Counted from the stretch's first letter, positions 34,162 to 45,545 are shown. The stretch is 64,000 nucleotides of DNA from Chlamydiota bacterium (GCA_013287985.1 JABDCT010000002.1:62001-126000), one strand, 5' to 3'. Made by a program: numbers and translations. The notes: generated by a model not told the origin, from the letters alone.

Positions 34162-37100
34162 ATGTTAATAAGGCCGCCTCGCCGGGTGAGTTTTCAAGAA
34201 AAAGAGGAGATCATCGATCTTCCGAACCTCATTGAAGTACAAATCAATTCCTATCGCCAGTTTTTGCAGGCTGATCGCTTGCCGCACGAGAGGGAAAATG
34301 TTGGACTTCAAGAAGTGTTTAACGAAATCTTCCCTATCAAGTCCTATGATGAAAAGACTATTTTAGAGTTTCTTTCCTATAGCCTTGGGGTTCCCAAATA
34401 CACGCCTGAAGAGTGCATTCGCCGCGGTATTACCTACAACGTCACCTTGAAGGTGAAGTTCCGCCTGACAGATGAGACCGGCATTAAAGAAGAAGAAGTC
34501 TACATGGGTACGATTCCCGTGATGACCTTCCAGGGTACATTTATTATCAATGGCGCCGAGCGCGTCATCGTCTCTCAGCTCCACCGCTCACCGGGTATCT
34601 CCTTTGAGCAAGAAAGACACCCTAAGGGCAACGTTCTCTACTCGTTTAGAATTATCCCTTATCGCGGCAGCTGGTTAGAAGGCGCTTTCGACATTAACGA
34701 CCAGATCTTCATCTACATCGACCGTAAAAAACGCCGCCGTAAGATCTTGGCGACCTCATTTATCCGTACACTCGGATATTCTACCGACTCTGACATCATC
34801 GAAGAGTTCTTCCGCACTATGCGCGTGAAGATCCGCTCCGACAAGGACTTTGCGAAACTAGTCGGAAAGATTCTCGCCGAAGACGTCGTTGAAGAAGAAA
34901 GTGGACTCGTATTCGGGAAAGCGTCTGAGAAGCTGACAACAGCCATGCTCAAGCGCATGCTCGACGCCAATGTATCCTCTGTAAAAATTGCAGAAGATGC
35001 CGATGAGACGAGCCCGATCATCAAAATGCTCGCAAAAGACCCGACCGATTCGTATGAATCAGCGCTGAAGGATTTCTACCGCAAGATTCGCCCGGGCGAA
35101 CCTGCGACACTTTCCAATGCGCGCTCGGCTATTATGCGCCTCTTTTTCGACCCCAAACGCTACAACTTAGGGCGTGTAGGCCGTTATAAGCTGAACCGCA
35201 AGCTCGGTCTAGAGACAAATGATGAAGAACTCGCGCAAGTAACGCTCAAGAAAGAAGACGTCATCAACGCGATTAAATACCTGATCCGCCTGCGCAAAGG
35301 CGATCAGGATGCTGCGGTTGACGATATCGACCACCTTGGCAACCGTCGAGTGCGATCCGTTGGTGAGCTGATCCAGAACCAGTGCCGCGTCGGCCTGGCT
35401 CGTATGGAGAAGATCATTAAAGAGCGCATGAACCTGTTTGACTTTGCGTCCGATACCTTAACACCGGGGAAAATCGTCTCTGCAAAAGGACTCGCTGGCG
35501 TGCTAAAAGACTTCTTCGGAAGATCTCAGCTCTCCCAGTTCATGGATCAGACCAACCCAATTGCTGAACTGACCCACAAACGAAGACTTTCGTCCCTCGG
35601 GCCTGGCGGTCTTAACCGCGAGCGCGCTGGATTTGAGGTCCGCGACGTTCACCCGAGCCATTACGGACGTATCTGCCCGATTGAGACTCCTGAAGGTCCG
35701 AACATCGGTTTGATCACATCGCTCTCTTCTTTTGCGAAGATCAACGAGTTTGGCTTCATTGAAACTCCTTATCGCATGGTGCGCGACGGAGTCGTTACCG
35801 ATGAGATCGAGTATATGACCTCTGACCAAGAGGAGAGCTGCGTTATTGCGCAGGCTTCTGCTCCTCTGGACGAAGCCAACTGCTTTGTCGAGCCGACCTG
35901 CTGGGCGCGTTTCCGCGACGAATCTCTGAAAATCGAAACGGGAAAAGTCACGCACATGGACGTTTCTCCCAAGCAGCTCGTATCGATTGTAGCGGGTCTG
36001 ATTCCTTTCTTGGAGCACGATGACGCCAACCGCGCGCTCATGGGCTCGAACATGCAAAGGCAGGGCGTTCCACTACTTAAAACCGACGCTCCTCTCGTGG
36101 GCACCGGTCTTGAGCTGCGCGGAGCGCGCGACTCAGGCGCTGTTGTGATCGCAGAAGAGAATGGTATCGTAGAGTATGTCGATGGCTTTAAGATCGTTAT
36201 CGCTTCAAAAGCCAACCTGACCCAGAAACGCACCTACCTGCTCAAAAAGTTCATGCGTTCAAACGGCGGCACATGCATCAACCAGACACCGCTTTGCAGC
36301 GTTGGTGATGAAGTGAAGCTCGGCGACGTGATCGCTGATGGACCTGCGACGGATAAAGGCGAAATCGCCCTCGGTAAGAACGTACTCGTGGCATTTATGC
36401 CCTGGTGCGGTTACAACTTTGAGGATGCGATCCTCATCTCTGAAAAGCTGGTGCGCGAAGACGCCTACACCTCGATCTACCTCGAGGAGTTTGAGCTGAC
36501 AGCCCGCGATACCAAGCTCGGTAAGGAAGAGATCACTCGCGATATCCCTAACGTCTCGGAAGAGGCGCTGGCGAATCTCGGCGAAGACGGCATTATCCGT
36601 ATCGGCGCCGAAGTGAAACCAGGCGATATCCTCGTGGGTAAAATTACACCGAAGTCTGAAACAGAGCTAGCCCCTGAAGAGCGCCTCCTGCGCGCCATCT
36701 TCGGTGAAAAAGCAGCCGATGTGAAAGACGCTTCGCTGACTGTGCCTCCTGGTACTGAAGGCGTGGTCATGGATGTGAAAGTCTTTAGCCGCAGAGACCG
36801 TCTCTCTAAGACCGACGATGAACTCGTCGAAGAGGCGTCGCGCATTAAAGACATCCACCAAGAGTACAAAAATAAAGAAGCAGAGCTGATCATCGAATTC
36901 CACGAGAAGCTCGGCGCTCTTCTACTCGGAGAACTTGCACCTGGACCGATCATGCACCGCAAAACCGGTGACGTGCTCATTAAAGAAGGTGAGGCGATCT
37001 CGCAAGATATGCTCGAAATCCTCGAGAGTGAAAAGGCGGAAGATCTGCTCATGGCAGAGAATGAAACCTATAACATGCTCAAGGATATCCTGCGCGAGTT

Positions 37101-37926
37101 TGACCGCACTATGCAAGCGCACCAGTCGAAGCACGCCTCGGAAGTTGAATTTACCCGTAAAGGGGACACAGAGCTCGATCCAGGCGTTATCCGCCAGGTG
37201 AAAGTCTACATTGCGACGAAGCGTAAGCTGCAAGTCGGGGATAAAATGGCCGGCCGCCACGGTAACAAGGGCGTCGTGTCACAGATCGTTCCTGAAGCGG
37301 ATATGCCTTATCTCGCAGATGGTTCGACGATTGAGATCATCCTCAACCCGCTCGGTGTACCTTCTCGTATGAACATGGGCCAGCTGCTGGAAACGCACTT
37401 GGGCTATGCAGCGAAAAAGGCTGGCATTTATGTGAAGTCATCGGTCTTTGAAGGCTTCCCTGAGTCGCGCATCTGGGAAATGATGGGCGAATTAGGCCTT
37501 ACGACCGACGGTAAGATGCACCTCTATGACGGCCGTACAGGCGAGCGATTCGACAACCGCGTGGTTGTGGGCTACATCTACATCATGAAGCTCAGCCACC
37601 TTGTCGCGGATAAGATCCACGCTCGTTCGATTGGACCCTACTCACTCGTCACCCAGCAGCCGCTTGGCGGTAAAGCCCAAATGGGCGGTCAGCGCTTCGG
37701 GGAGATGGAAGTGTGGGCACTTGAGGCTTATGGAGCGGCACACTTGCTCCAAGAGATGCTCACAGTGAAGTCGGATGACGTAGCAGGTCGTACGCGTATG
37801 TATGAGTCAATTGTAAAGGGCGACAACACGCTAAGTGCTGGAACCCCCGAGTCCTTTAACGTTCTCGTCAAAGAGATGCAGGGACTTTGCCTGGATGTGC
37901 GTACAGAAACGCGCGGTGAAAAGTAA
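34162..37926 (+). CDS. rpoB: DNA-directed RNA polymerase subunit beta
   Basis: A 1254-aa RpoB, within the chlamydial size. The rifampicin region starts at F452[10 protein letters not shown]462 and continues to [12 protein letters not shown]. The late block [16 protein letters not shown] and the C-terminal [20 protein letters not shown] are intact. No intein or unusual insert. AGGAG lies 8 nt before the ATG. Followed by rpoC after 20 bp. At the rifampicin site the sequence looks wild type (D462, H-K-R-R-L-S kept). Confidence 0.98.
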   Translation: MLIRPPRRVSFQEKEEIIDLPNLIEVQINSYRQFLQADRLPHERENVGLQEVFNEIFPIKSYDEKTILEFLSYSLGVPKYTPEECIRRGITYNVTLKVKFRLTDETGIKEEEVYMGTIPVMTFQGTFIINGAERVIVSQLHRSPGISFEQERHPKGNVLYSFRIIPYRGSWLEGAFDINDQIFIYIDRKKRRRKILATSFIRTLGYSTDSDIIEEFFRTMRVKIRSDKDFAKLVGKILAEDVVEEESGLVFGKASEKLTTAMLKRMLDANVSSVKIAEDADETSPIIKMLAKDPTDSYESALKDFYRKIRPGEPATLSNARSAIMRLFFDPKRYNLGRVGRYKLNRKLGLETNDEELAQVTLKKEDVINAIKYLIRLRKGDQDAAVDDIDHLGNRRVRSVGELIQNQCRVGLARMEKIIKERMNLFDFASDTLTPGKIVSAKGLAGVLKDFFGRSQLSQFMDQTNPIAELTHKRRLSSLGPGGLNRERAGFEVRDVHPSHYGRICPIETPEGPNIGLITSLSSFAKINEFGFIETPYRMVRDGVVTDEIEYMTSDQEESCVIAQASAPLDEANCFVEPTCWARFRDESLKIETGKVTHMDVSPKQLVSIVAGLIPFLEHDDANRALMGSNMQRQGVPLLKTDAPLVGTGLELRGARDSGAVVIAEENGIVEYVDGFKIVIASKANLTQKRTYLLKKFMRSNGGTCINQTPLCSVGDEVKLGDVIADGPATDKGEIALGKNVLVAFMPWCGYNFEDAILISEKLVREDAYTSIYLEEFELTARDTKLGKEEITRDIPNVSEEALANLGEDGIIRIGAEVKPGDILVGKITPKSETELAPEERLLRAIFGEKAADVKDASLTVPPGTEGVVMDVKVFSRRDRLSKTDDELVEEASRIKDIHQEYKNKEAELIIEFHEKLGALLLGELAPGPIMHRKTGDVLIKEGEAISQDMLEILESEKAEDLLMAENETYNMLKDILREFDRTMQAHQSKHASEVEFTRKGDTELDPGVIRQVKVYIATKRKLQVGDKMAGRHGNKGVVSQIVPEADMPYLADGSTIEIILNPLGVPSRMNMGQLLETHLGYAAKKAGIYVKSSVFEGFPESRIWEMMGELGLTTDGKMHLYDGRTGERFDNRVVVGYIYIMKLSHLVADKIHARSIGPYSLVTQQPLGGKAQMGGQRFGEMEVWALEAYGAAHLLQEMLTVKSDDVAGRTRMYESIVKGDNTLSAGTPESFNVLVKEMQGLCLDVRTETRGEK

Positions 37927-37946
37927 ACTATTAGGAGTTTTACAAA

Positions 37947-40900
37947 ATGGCAGAAGAAGAGAGAATGAATTCTCAATTTGATAAGCTCACCATCAAGATC
38001 GCTTCGGATGATGTCATCCGCAATTCTTGGTCTAGAGGTGAGATTAAAAAGCCAGAGACGATCAACTACCGCACGTTTAAGCCCGAGAAAGGCGGATTAT
38101 TCTGCGAGAAGATCTTTGGACCTACGAGGGACTGGGAGTGCGCCTGCGGCAAATACAAGAAAATCAAGCACAAAGGGATTGTCTGCGACCGCTGCGGCGT
38201 TGAAGTGACTCTCTCTAAAGTGCGCCGCGAACGCATGGCTCACATCGAGCTTGCCGTTCCTGTCGTCCACATCTGGTTTTTCAAGACCATGCCGTCTCGC
38301 ATTGGCAATATACTCGGAATGACTTCTGCTGATCTCGAGCGCGTCATCTACTACGAAGAGTATGTCGTCGTTGACCCGGGTCGCACTACTCTTGAGCCAA
38401 AACAGCTGCTCAACGACGTGGAATACCGCGAAGCTCAAGAGAAATGGGGTACCGATAGCTTTGTCGCCAAAATGGGCGGTGAAGCCATTGCCCAGCTCCT
38501 CGAGAAAGAAGACCTGCTTCAGCTCGTCTCCGAACTCAAAGAGAAGCTGCGTAAGACTAAGTCGATGCAAGCGCGAATGAAAATCGCGAAGCGCCTCAAG
38601 ATTGTCGAAGGGTTTGCCTCCTCGCCCAACCGTCCCGACTGGATGGTCATGTCTGCTGTGCCCGTTACCCCTCCCGATCTGCGCCCTCTGGTGCCGCTCG
38701 ATGGCGGGCGATTTGCCACATCCGACCTCAATGACCTCTATCGCCGCGTAATCAACCGCAACAACCGTCTGAAGGCGATCCTGAAGCTTAAGACACCTGA
38801 TGTGATCATCCGCAACGAAAAGCGCATGCTCCAAGAAGCTGTCGATGCTCTCTTTGACAACGGCCGTCATGGCCATCCTGTCATGGGAGCGGGCAACCGT
38901 CCGCTGAAAGCTCTCTCTGAGATGCTTAAAGGCAAAACCGGTCGTTTCCGTCAGAACCTCCTCGGTAAGCGCGTCGACTACTCGGGCCGTAGCGTTATTA
39001 TCGTCGGTCCTGAACTGCATTTCAACCAGTGCGGTCTGCCCAAACAGATGGCACTCGAGCTCTTCGAGCCCTTCATTGTGAAGCGCCTGAAAGACCTCGG
39101 CTACGTTTACACCATCCGTTCAGCCAAGAAGATGATCCAAAAGCAGGCTCCTGAAGTATGGGACGTCCTCGAAGAGATCATTAAAGGCCACCCTGTGCTC
39201 CTCAACCGTGCGCCTACACTGCACCGTTTGGGTATCCAGGCGTTTCAGCCCGTGCTGATCGAAGGTAAAGCGATCCGCATCCACCCGCTCGTTTGTACGG
39301 CGTTTAACGCGGACTTCGACGGTGACCAGATGGCCGTTCACGTGCCGCTTTCTGTGGAAGCGCAACTTGAAGCCAAACTGCTCATGATGGCTCCAGACAA
39401 CATCTTCCTGCCCTCATCCGGTAAACCATCGGCTGTTCCTTCGCAGGATATGATTCTGGGCCTCTACTATCTCATGCACGATGCGATCTTCATTGCTGAA
39501 GATCACGGCAGAAAAACCAAGATCTTCTCTTCTGCGGAAGAGGTGCTTTTGGCGATGTCAGCCGCCGGCAACTACACTTGGCTCTCTAAAGGAGAAGTTG
39601 AAGGGGAGCGTAGAGATGCGCTCGGCCGCGGTCTGCACATCCACGAGAAGATCAAGCTCCGCCTCCCGCAAGGGATCATTGAAACAACACCAGGAAGGGT
39701 GGTCTTCAACACGATTGTGCCAAAAGAACTCGGATTCCAAAACTACGCTCTGCGCAAGAAGAAGATGAGCGAGCTCGTTCTCGAGACCTACAAGAAAGTA
39801 GGCCTGGAAGCGACCGTTCGATTCCTCGACGACCTGAAAAACTTAGGATTTGCTGAAGCGACCAAAGCCGCTCTTTCGATCGGTATTTGCGATATCAACA
39901 TCCCGGGCAACAAGCAGAAGATGATCGATGATGCCTATAAGCGCATCGCGGTTGTTCAGAAGCAGTACGAGGATGGTATCATCACGGACGGCGAGCGTAA
40001 ATCGAAGATCATCAGCATCTGGACACAGGTGTCTGACGACCTCTCCGAAGAGCTCTTTAAACTGATCAGCAAGCCGAACAAGAAGTTCGAGCTCAACCCG
40101 ATCTTCCTTATGATGGACTCCGGAGCGCGCGGTACGCGTTCCCAGGTCAAGCAGCTAGGTGCGATGCGCGGTCTGATGGCGAAACCATCGGGCGACATTA
40201 TCGAATCGCCGATTACGGCGAACTTCCGCGAGGGCCTCAGCGTTCTCGAGTATTCGATTTCGACGCACGGTGCGCGTAAAGGTCTTGCCGATACGGCTCT
40301 TAAAACAGCCGACTCAGGTTACCTCACACGCCGTCTCGTCGACGTGGCGCAAGACGTCATCGTCACTGAAGAAGATTGCGGTACACTTAGCGGTATCGAA
40401 GTAGCGGCGATCAAGCAGGGCCAAGAAGAGCTCCTGCCGATCAAAGACCGTATCTTCGGCCGTACAGTATGCGACGACATCTACCAGCCTGGCGACCGCA
40501 CGAAGATCCTGGCGAAGATGGGCACAGTGCTCAATATCGTCCAGGCAGAAGCCATCGATGACGCCGGTATTGAAACCGTGCGCATCCGCTCGGCGCTCAC
40601 TTGTGAGTCCAAGCGCGGCGTCTGCTGCAAATGCTATGGTATCAACCTCGCCAACGGCAGCGTAGTCGGCCTCGGCGAAGCGGTCGGTATTATCGCAGCG
40701 CAGTCGATCGGTGAACCTGGTACACAGCTCACGATGAGAACGTTCCACTTGGGCGGTATCGCGGCAGCAGCAGTTACCCCAGAGATCATCACTGAAGGCG
40801 ACGGTATCATCGTCTACATGGATCTGCGCACCGTCCAAAACGAGCAGGGCGAATGGCTCGCGCTCAATAAAAACGGCGTGCTGCATATCGTCCGCAACGA

Positions 40901-42110
40901 GGGCCGCTCTCTAGAAGAGTGCAAACGCCTCCTCAGCACAAAATCGCTTGAGCCGATCCAGAGCTTTACCGTAGAGCTGGGAACGCGAATTCTCTTCGAA
41001 GATGGAGCTAAGATTCCAAAAGGCACCAAAATTGCCGTTTGGGAACAGCACAACATCCCGATTATTTGCGAACGCCCCGGCTACGTCAAGTATGAGGATC
41101 TCGTCGAAGGTATCTCTACCCAGCGCGAGATCAACAAACAGACCGGTCAGACCGAGCTTATCGTGAAACAGCACCGCGGCGAACTGCACCCGCAGATTGC
41201 CATCTATGCGGATCAGAATTACGAAGAGCTGGTTGGTACCTATGCGATCCCATCGGGCGCGTTCATCTCCGTACATGAAGGAGATTACGTCCCGGCAGGT
41301 AGCCTACTTGCCCGCCTCCCACGCGGCGCGATCCGTACGAAGGACATCACCGGCGGTCTGCCGCGCGTTGCCGAGCTTTTCGAAGCCCGCAAGCCGAAAG
41401 ACGCTGCCGAGATTGCCAAAATCGACGGTATCGTCGACTTCCGCGGCGTGCAGAAGAACAAGCGCATCGTCGTCGTTCGCGACGAAGAGTCTGGCATGGA
41501 AGAGGAGCACCTCATCCCGCTGACCAAGCACTTGATCATCCAGCGCGGCGACAACGTAGTGAAGGGCCAGCAGTTGACCGACGGCCTCGTCGTTCCCCAC
41601 GAGATCCTCGAGATCTGCGGTGTGCGCGAGCTCCAGAAGTATCTGGTCAACCAGGTGCAAGAAGTCTATCGCCTACAGGGTGTGGACATCAACGATAAGC
41701 ACATCGAGATTATCGTGCGCCAGATGCTGCAGAAAGTACGCGTCACCGATCCGGGCGACACCACCTTCCTCTATGGGGAAGATGTGGATAAGAAAGTCTT
41801 CCACCGCCAGAACCGCAAGGTGATGGACGAGAGCGGCAGACCTGCGCAGGCAACCCCTGTGCTGCTCGGTATCACCAAAGCCTCGCTTGGCACCGAATCA
41901 TGGGTATCCGCGGCCTCCTTCCAGGAGACAACGCGCGTCCTCACCGATGCGGCATGCGAAGGCAAGACCGACTACCTGCTCGACTTCAAAGCCAACCTGA
42001 TCATGGGACACATGATCCCTGGCGGAACGGGCTTCACCGAGTACCACGATCGCGTCAAAAAGTATGTCGATCAAGGTGCCGAAGAAGACCTCATCTTCGC
42101 CTTCCATTAA
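37947..42110 (+). CDS. rpoC: DNA-directed RNA polymerase subunit beta'
   Basis: A 1387-aa RpoC. The N-terminal zinc site uses C65, C67, C80 and C83. The catalytic motif N454-ADFDGD460 binds Mg through D456, D458 and D460. The second zinc site (TCESKRGVCCKCYG) and the bridge helix/trigger loop region (GEPGTQLTMRTFHLGG) are present. No insert is evident. Followed by a good terminator, so rpoBC ends here. Confidence 0.98.
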   Translation: MAEEERMNSQFDKLTIKIASDDVIRNSWSRGEIKKPETINYRTFKPEKGGLFCEKIFGPTRDWECACGKYKKIKHKGIVCDRCGVEVTLSKVRRERMAHIELAVPVVHIWFFKTMPSRIGNILGMTSADLERVIYYEEYVVVDPGRTTLEPKQLLNDVEYREAQEKWGTDSFVAKMGGEAIAQLLEKEDLLQLVSELKEKLRKTKSMQARMKIAKRLKIVEGFASSPNRPDWMVMSAVPVTPPDLRPLVPLDGGRFATSDLNDLYRRVINRNNRLKAILKLKTPDVIIRNEKRMLQEAVDALFDNGRHGHPVMGAGNRPLKALSEMLKGKTGRFRQNLLGKRVDYSGRSVIIVGPELHFNQCGLPKQMALELFEPFIVKRLKDLGYVYTIRSAKKMIQKQAPEVWDVLEEIIKGHPVLLNRAPTLHRLGIQAFQPVLIEGKAIRIHPLVCTAFNADFDGDQMAVHVPLSVEAQLEAKLLMMAPDNIFLPSSGKPSAVPSQDMILGLYYLMHDAIFIAEDHGRKTKIFSSAEEVLLAMSAAGNYTWLSKGEVEGERRDALGRGLHIHEKIKLRLPQGIIETTPGRVVFNTIVPKELGFQNYALRKKKMSELVLETYKKVGLEATVRFLDDLKNLGFAEATKAALSIGICDINIPGNKQKMIDDAYKRIAVVQKQYEDGIITDGERKSKIISIWTQVSDDLSEELFKLISKPNKKFELNPIFLMMDSGARGTRSQVKQLGAMRGLMAKPSGDIIESPITANFREGLSVLEYSISTHGARKGLADTALKTADSGYLTRRLVDVAQDVIVTEEDCGTLSGIEVAAIKQGQEELLPIKDRIFGRTVCDDIYQPGDRTKILAKMGTVLNIVQAEAIDDAGIETVRIRSALTCESKRGVCCKCYGINLANGSVVGLGEAVGIIAAQSIGEPGTQLTMRTFHLGGIAAAAVTPEIITEGDGIIVYMDLRTVQNEQGEWLALNKNGVLHIVRNEGRSLEECKRLLSTKSLEPIQSFTVELGTRILFEDGAKIPKGTKIAVWEQHNIPIICERPGYVKYEDLVEGISTQREINKQTGQTELIVKQHRGELHPQIAIYADQNYEELVGTYAIPSGAFISVHEGDYVPAGSLLARLPRGAIRTKDITGGLPRVAELFEARKPKDAAEIAKIDGIVDFRGVQKNKRIVVVRDEESGMEEEHLIPLTKHLIIQRGDNVVKGQQLTDGLVVPHEILEICGVRELQKYLVNQVQEVYRLQGVDINDKHIEIIVRQMLQKVRVTDPGDTTFLYGEDVDKKVFHRQNRKVMDESGRPAQATPVLLGITKASLGTESWVSAASFQETTRVLTDAACEGKTDYLLDFKANLIMGHMIPGGTGFTEYHDRVKKYVDQGAEEDLIFAFH

Positions 42111-42117
42111 AAACGAG

Positions 42118-42138
42118 CCCCCTGCCAAAAGCAGGGGG
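42118..42138 (+). terminator. Terminator after rpoC
   Basis: CCCCCTGC and GCAGGGGG form a perfect 8-bp GC stem with a CAAAA loop, then GATTTCATT. It lies 8 bp after the rpoC stop and separates the conserved core from the insert that follows. Confidence 0.8.
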
Positions 42139-42159
42139 GATTTCATTCAAATACATCCA

Positions 42160-42188
42160 TTGATATCTTTGCTTTGATTCTTTATAAT
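42160..42188 (+). promoter_or_regulatory. Leaderless-type promoter of the 42196 gene
   Basis: TTGATA (42160-42165), a 17-bp spacer and TATAAT (42183-42188) lie exactly 7 nt before the ATG at 42196, so transcription should start at or next to the start codon. No ribosome binding site is seen. Confidence 0.65.
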
Positions 42189-42195
42189 TAGTTTC

Positions 42196-43149
42196 ATGAC
42201 AATTGAAATTAAAAGAATTAATGAAGCTTTGCAAAAAGAGGGGTTTCTTCAGACAGATGCACCTCAACCCATAGAAAAAGTGCACTTTCCTGTTTATATC
42301 AGCGCCAATGAATTTGGCTTTATAAAAGCCCTTGAGCTGGTAGAGAAAATCAGCACGCGTGAAGGCGGTGTTTATCTTGGTGTTTCAGGGATGCAGAATT
42401 GGGACTATATAGTCAGGCAAAAACCACAATTGGCCCTACTCGCTGATTTCAATCCCAAGGAAGTAGCTTTTAACAAACAGATGCTTGAAATTATTCATGA
42501 GTCAAAGACTGCCTCTGATTTTGAAAGCAAAGCTATTCTTCAAATTACTACAGATTTTACCAAGGACTCAGGTTCATACGAGGTAAACCGTCGTTATGGG
42601 ATTGATGTAAATAATAGAAACTTTACCATCCTTGAGTCTTTAATTAATGAAATAAAAGAAATCGTTCGAAGAGAAGATGGGCCTCTTGCCAATAAGAATT
42701 TTTCTTTTTTTCAACAAATGGTACGAGAAGGGCGCGTTGTTGCATTATCTCTTGATTTAACTGATCCCAAGAGAATTACTCGGCTGAGCGAAATCATTCA
42801 CAGTAATGGGTTGACATTTTCTTTTCTGTACTTAAGCAATGTATACGATTACTTTGAGCATGATAAGGAACGAAGCGCTAGCTTCAAAACAGCCGTTAAT
42901 GCCCTCAAGGAAAAAGAAACGCTTATTGTAGATACGACGCTCTGTCGGTCAATTTGGATGCTTAAAACGTATCTTGTATGGGGGGAGGATCCTTATACAT
43001 CGCATCCCTATGATCCAGATATTGTGCGTGGCTGGCACGAGGTGGATCGAGCTTCCTATTATACGCTTTCCTTGTCTAGCCAGGATGATGGGAAATATCA
43101 AACTGCTCAAGAAGGCGTGAAATTATCCAAATGGATCGATCTTAATTAA
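42196..43149 (+). CDS. LIC_10091-like Rossmann-fold protein
   Basis: A 317-aa soluble protein. YISANEFGFIKALELVEK and GGVYLGVSGMQNWDYIVRQK with the following ALLADFNP strand resemble LIC_10091-like proteins, a methyltransferase-like fold of unknown function found in Leptospira and others. The match is from memory and moderate. AT-richer than rpoC. First gene of the rpoC-tal insert and driven by a promoter that leaves no leader. Convergent with the first F-box gene, 5 bp apart. Confidence 0.55.
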   Translation: MTIEIKRINEALQKEGFLQTDAPQPIEKVHFPVYISANEFGFIKALELVEKISTREGGVYLGVSGMQNWDYIVRQKPQLALLADFNPKEVAFNKQMLEIIHESKTASDFESKAILQITTDFTKDSGSYEVNRRYGIDVNNRNFTILESLINEIKEIVRREDGPLANKNFSFFQQMVREGRVVALSLDLTDPKRITRLSEIIHSNGLTFSFLYLSNVYDYFEHDKERSASFKTAVNALKEKETLIVDTTLCRSIWMLKTYLVWGEDPYTSHPYDPDIVRGWHEVDRASYYTLSLSSQDDGKYQTAQEGVKLSKWIDLN

Positions 43150-43154
43150 TAAGA

Positions 43155-44216
43155 CTATTTTTCTGATGATATGGGGAGCAAAGCCTTGCCTTTTGGAGTG
43201 TAGGTTGTCGTTTTATTGTCGACTGAGATGAAGTGGATAGAATTGTCGGGGTGAAAGGAAGCCTCTTTTATATCATTTGCTGTCGTTATTTCGGTTTGAA
43301 TCTCTGACAGATTGGTTCCATTTTTAAATACGTAGGCACTGATGCGGTACCAGATAATACCTATCTGCCGTTCAGCATCGTAATGGCAGCCGCAAGCTAA
43401 AAAGTTCTTATTGATATTGCCTTCCTGGTCTAAAACGAGACTTTGCTCTGTACCATTGTCTTGATAAAACAGAACAGTCATACCGTTAAAAAGTCGAATA
43501 GGAGCAAATGCCGCTGTAGCACCGACATGGTGAATCAACTCGGGTTGGCCTTGCGATGTGCTTCGGAATAGGTCCCCATTTACGATCGACAACTCAACCC
43601 CGCTCGCTAGAGTAAATCGCCTGTTTTTAGCTGTGTATGGTGGGTGCTGAACGCTGGGCGTTGCTGTAAACACGATAGTGTGCTGGCGTGCATTTTTCCA
43701 GGTAGTAAGAGCCCCTTCCTGAGAGATAGATAAGTGGGGGTAGGTCTTTTTAAGGAAAAATTTGAAGAGTCTTTCGTCTTGAGTAAGTAGGTGGCAACTT
43801 TTGGATACGAGGCTAATATTGTAGATGTCACGATCTGCTAATTCATTGAATATGAGCATGATAAGTTCGGGTGGAAGACGGGTGAAATCGGGTCCATTTT
43901 CCTGTGTGTTAGGTGTGTAATATACCCACGTATACCCTCCATCTTGTCTGACCTTAAAGTTTTTGCAGCTTTTTACAGCTGTATCGATCTCAAAAATGAG
44001 GTCTGCCGGGGTGCTCGTTGAAAAGTCAATATTAGCGGGAATAAGGGCTTTAGTTTCAGCCGAGATCATTTTATCAGCTACGAGAGATGTCAATACGACC
44101 TTTCTTAGGCTAGTAGCGGAAGTCGTTGGAGATGAGCGGAATGCATATTCTATTAATTGACTAACCCCAGAAGAGACATAATAAAAGCTATTATACAGCT
44201 GTTCTGCAATAAACAT
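43155..44216 (-). CDS. F-box protein 1
   Basis: A 353-aa protein with an F-box at residues 113-155: LPPELIMLIFNELADRDIYN, then ISLVSKSCHLLTQDERLFK. F-boxes bind Skp1 and connect substrates to SCF ubiquitin ligases, which only the eukaryotic host has; so this is a likely effector. Residues 160-353 are beta-rich and might be a propeller-like substrate domain (inference). No signal peptide, consistent with type III or IV secretion. TATAAA lies 9 nt before the ATG and there is no ribosome site. AT-rich. Confidence 0.8.
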   Translation of the reverse strand: MFIAEQLYNSFYYVSSGVSQLIEYAFRSSPTTSATSLRKVVLTSLVADKMISAETKALIPANIDFSTSTPADLIFEIDTAVKSCKNFKVRQDGGYTWVYYTPNTQENGPDFTRLPPELIMLIFNELADRDIYNISLVSKSCHLLTQDERLFKFFLKKTYPHLSISQEGALTTWKNARQHTIVFTATPSVQHPPYTAKNRRFTLASGVELSIVNGDLFRSTSQGQPELIHHVGATAAFAPIRLFNGMTVLFYQDNGTEQSLVLDQEGNINKNFLACGCHYDAERQIGIIWYRISAYVFKNGTNLSEIQTEITTANDIKEASFHPDNSIHFISVDNKTTTYTPKGKALLPISSEK

Positions 44217-44255
44217 AGTAATAATTTTATACTATCTTTATTATATTGTAAATAA

Positions 44256-45368
44256 TTAATTAATGGCCGGCAAAGAATGAGGCTTTTTTGTGCTTAGATA
44301 GACTCTATAAGGGTGATCGCGCTCAATTGCGCAAATGTAGCCCGGAAAAGTGCGACTGGATATAAAAACTCCCTCAGTCGAATAGACGTGCAGCTCTGTA
44401 TCGAGAATTGCACAAAAGAGGTTTTTGTCTAAAAAATGGAGGGCGCGCATGTTCTCCGCAGAGGCAACTGTTACGACATGTGTGCTATTGATCTGGATGG
44501 TTTTGGCATCTGTCGAATAAATCCACACATTTTCCGCCGAGCGTTGGAAGATAAAACTCGAAGGCAAGGGACATTCTAGCGAGAAGGGGAGGAGAGCGCT
44601 ATTTTCACCTAAATGGATGAACTTGAAGCTGCTCTCCGTATGACGCCTGAAGGCAACGGTAACGGTGTTTGAGTAGGGGTCTCGAGACGAGAAGAGAAAA
44701 AAACGATCTGTTGTAGCAGGCACACCAAAATCGAAGAGTACCTCTTGCCGATTGGCATAGTCGATGATCTTGTTATTTTTAAAGACGGGGAGAACGAATG
44801 TCTCGTTCTGCCTTCTAAAGGGCTTTAGAATGCTCATACCCGGAGTGATTAATACTTCTCCGGTATAGCTACTTATTTGGCCATTTCTGTAGTGATATAA
44901 TGTCCATGGTCCATCGGCACAATCAATACAAACCGCAGTTATCAGTTCAGTGGAGGAGATATATACAATGTTATGGTAAGAAAATTTCGCTAAGAGATCT
45001 TGGATTGAGTAATTAAGTAGAAGGGTATGTTTATGAAACGCAAGATCGATATAAAGAGCCTTCTGAAATAATTTGCAGGGTAGTTCATCTAATTGAATGC
45101 AAGGCGCATTTAAGAACTTCCAGAGTTTTTGGTGATCCACTAATAGATAGGATGAGAGTCGATTATGCATAATTAGAGAAAGTTTGAAAAACTCTTTATC
45201 ACTCGTAATGTCTTTCCACAAGCGACAAACTTGGGCGGCAGCTGCTCGATTCTGGTTGTTTAGGAGACCAAGAATTCTAGAGATTACATTCTTTGGCAAC
45301 CAAGTATTTATTGTGCTGCCATCAGGAGGAAAGATAGATAATGGTGCTGCTGGTTGGACTCCATTCAT
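44256..45368 (-). CDS. F-box protein 2
   Basis: A 370-aa protein with an F-box at about residues 22-66: WLPKNVISRILGLLNNQNRA, then AAAQVCRLWKDITSDKEFFK. The rest is beta-rich, with repeated short strands. Probable host-directed effector like F-box protein 1, with a different substrate part; the pair looks like an old duplication. I chose ATG 45368: a longer frame would start with TTG at 45410, upstream of the -10 box. AT-rich and without ribosome binding site. Confidence 0.8.
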   Translation of the reverse strand: MNGVQPAAPLSIFPPDGSTINTWLPKNVISRILGLLNNQNRAAAAQVCRLWKDITSDKEFFKLSLIMHNRLSSYLLVDHQKLWKFLNAPCIQLDELPCKLFQKALYIDLAFHKHTLLLNYSIQDLLAKFSYHNIVYISSTELITAVCIDCADGPWTLYHYRNGQISSYTGEVLITPGMSILKPFRRQNETFVLPVFKNNKIIDYANRQEVLFDFGVPATTDRFFLFSSRDPYSNTVTVAFRRHTESSFKFIHLGENSALLPFSLECPLPSSFIFQRSAENVWIYSTDAKTIQINSTHVVTVASAENMRALHFLDKNLFCAILDTELHVYSTEGVFISSRTFPGYICAIERDHPYRVYLSTKKPHSLPAIN

Positions 45369-45375
45369 GGAATAT

Positions 45376-45381
45376 ATTATA
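45376..45381 (-). promoter_or_regulatory. -10 box of F-box gene 2, 7 nt from the ATG
   Basis: TATAAT on the minus strand ends 7 nt before the ATG at 45368. A clear -35 is not seen (TTCACC is 20 bp away). As for 42196 and 62804, the mRNA would have no leader. It also supports the choice of start codon. Confidence 0.5.
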
Positions 45382-45545
45382 CACCAAATCAAATAAAGCT
45401 GGGTGAACAACTAGCGGGCGGATGTTTTAAAAATTCTTTGGTGCAGTGAATAATCTAAATTTAATATAGATATTAATGGCTTTGTGCTCTTGCGCCAATT
45501 GGGGGGCTTTGGTAGGATGGGCATTGATAATCAATAGGTTTGAAT

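Noticed and set aside
38097-39020. Long minus-strand open frame (307 codons) opposite rpoC
   Set aside because: It is antisense to highly conserved rpoC sequence, has no domain or ribosome site, and the same happens in rpoB (for example 36477-37052); typical shadow frames of GC-richer coding DNA.
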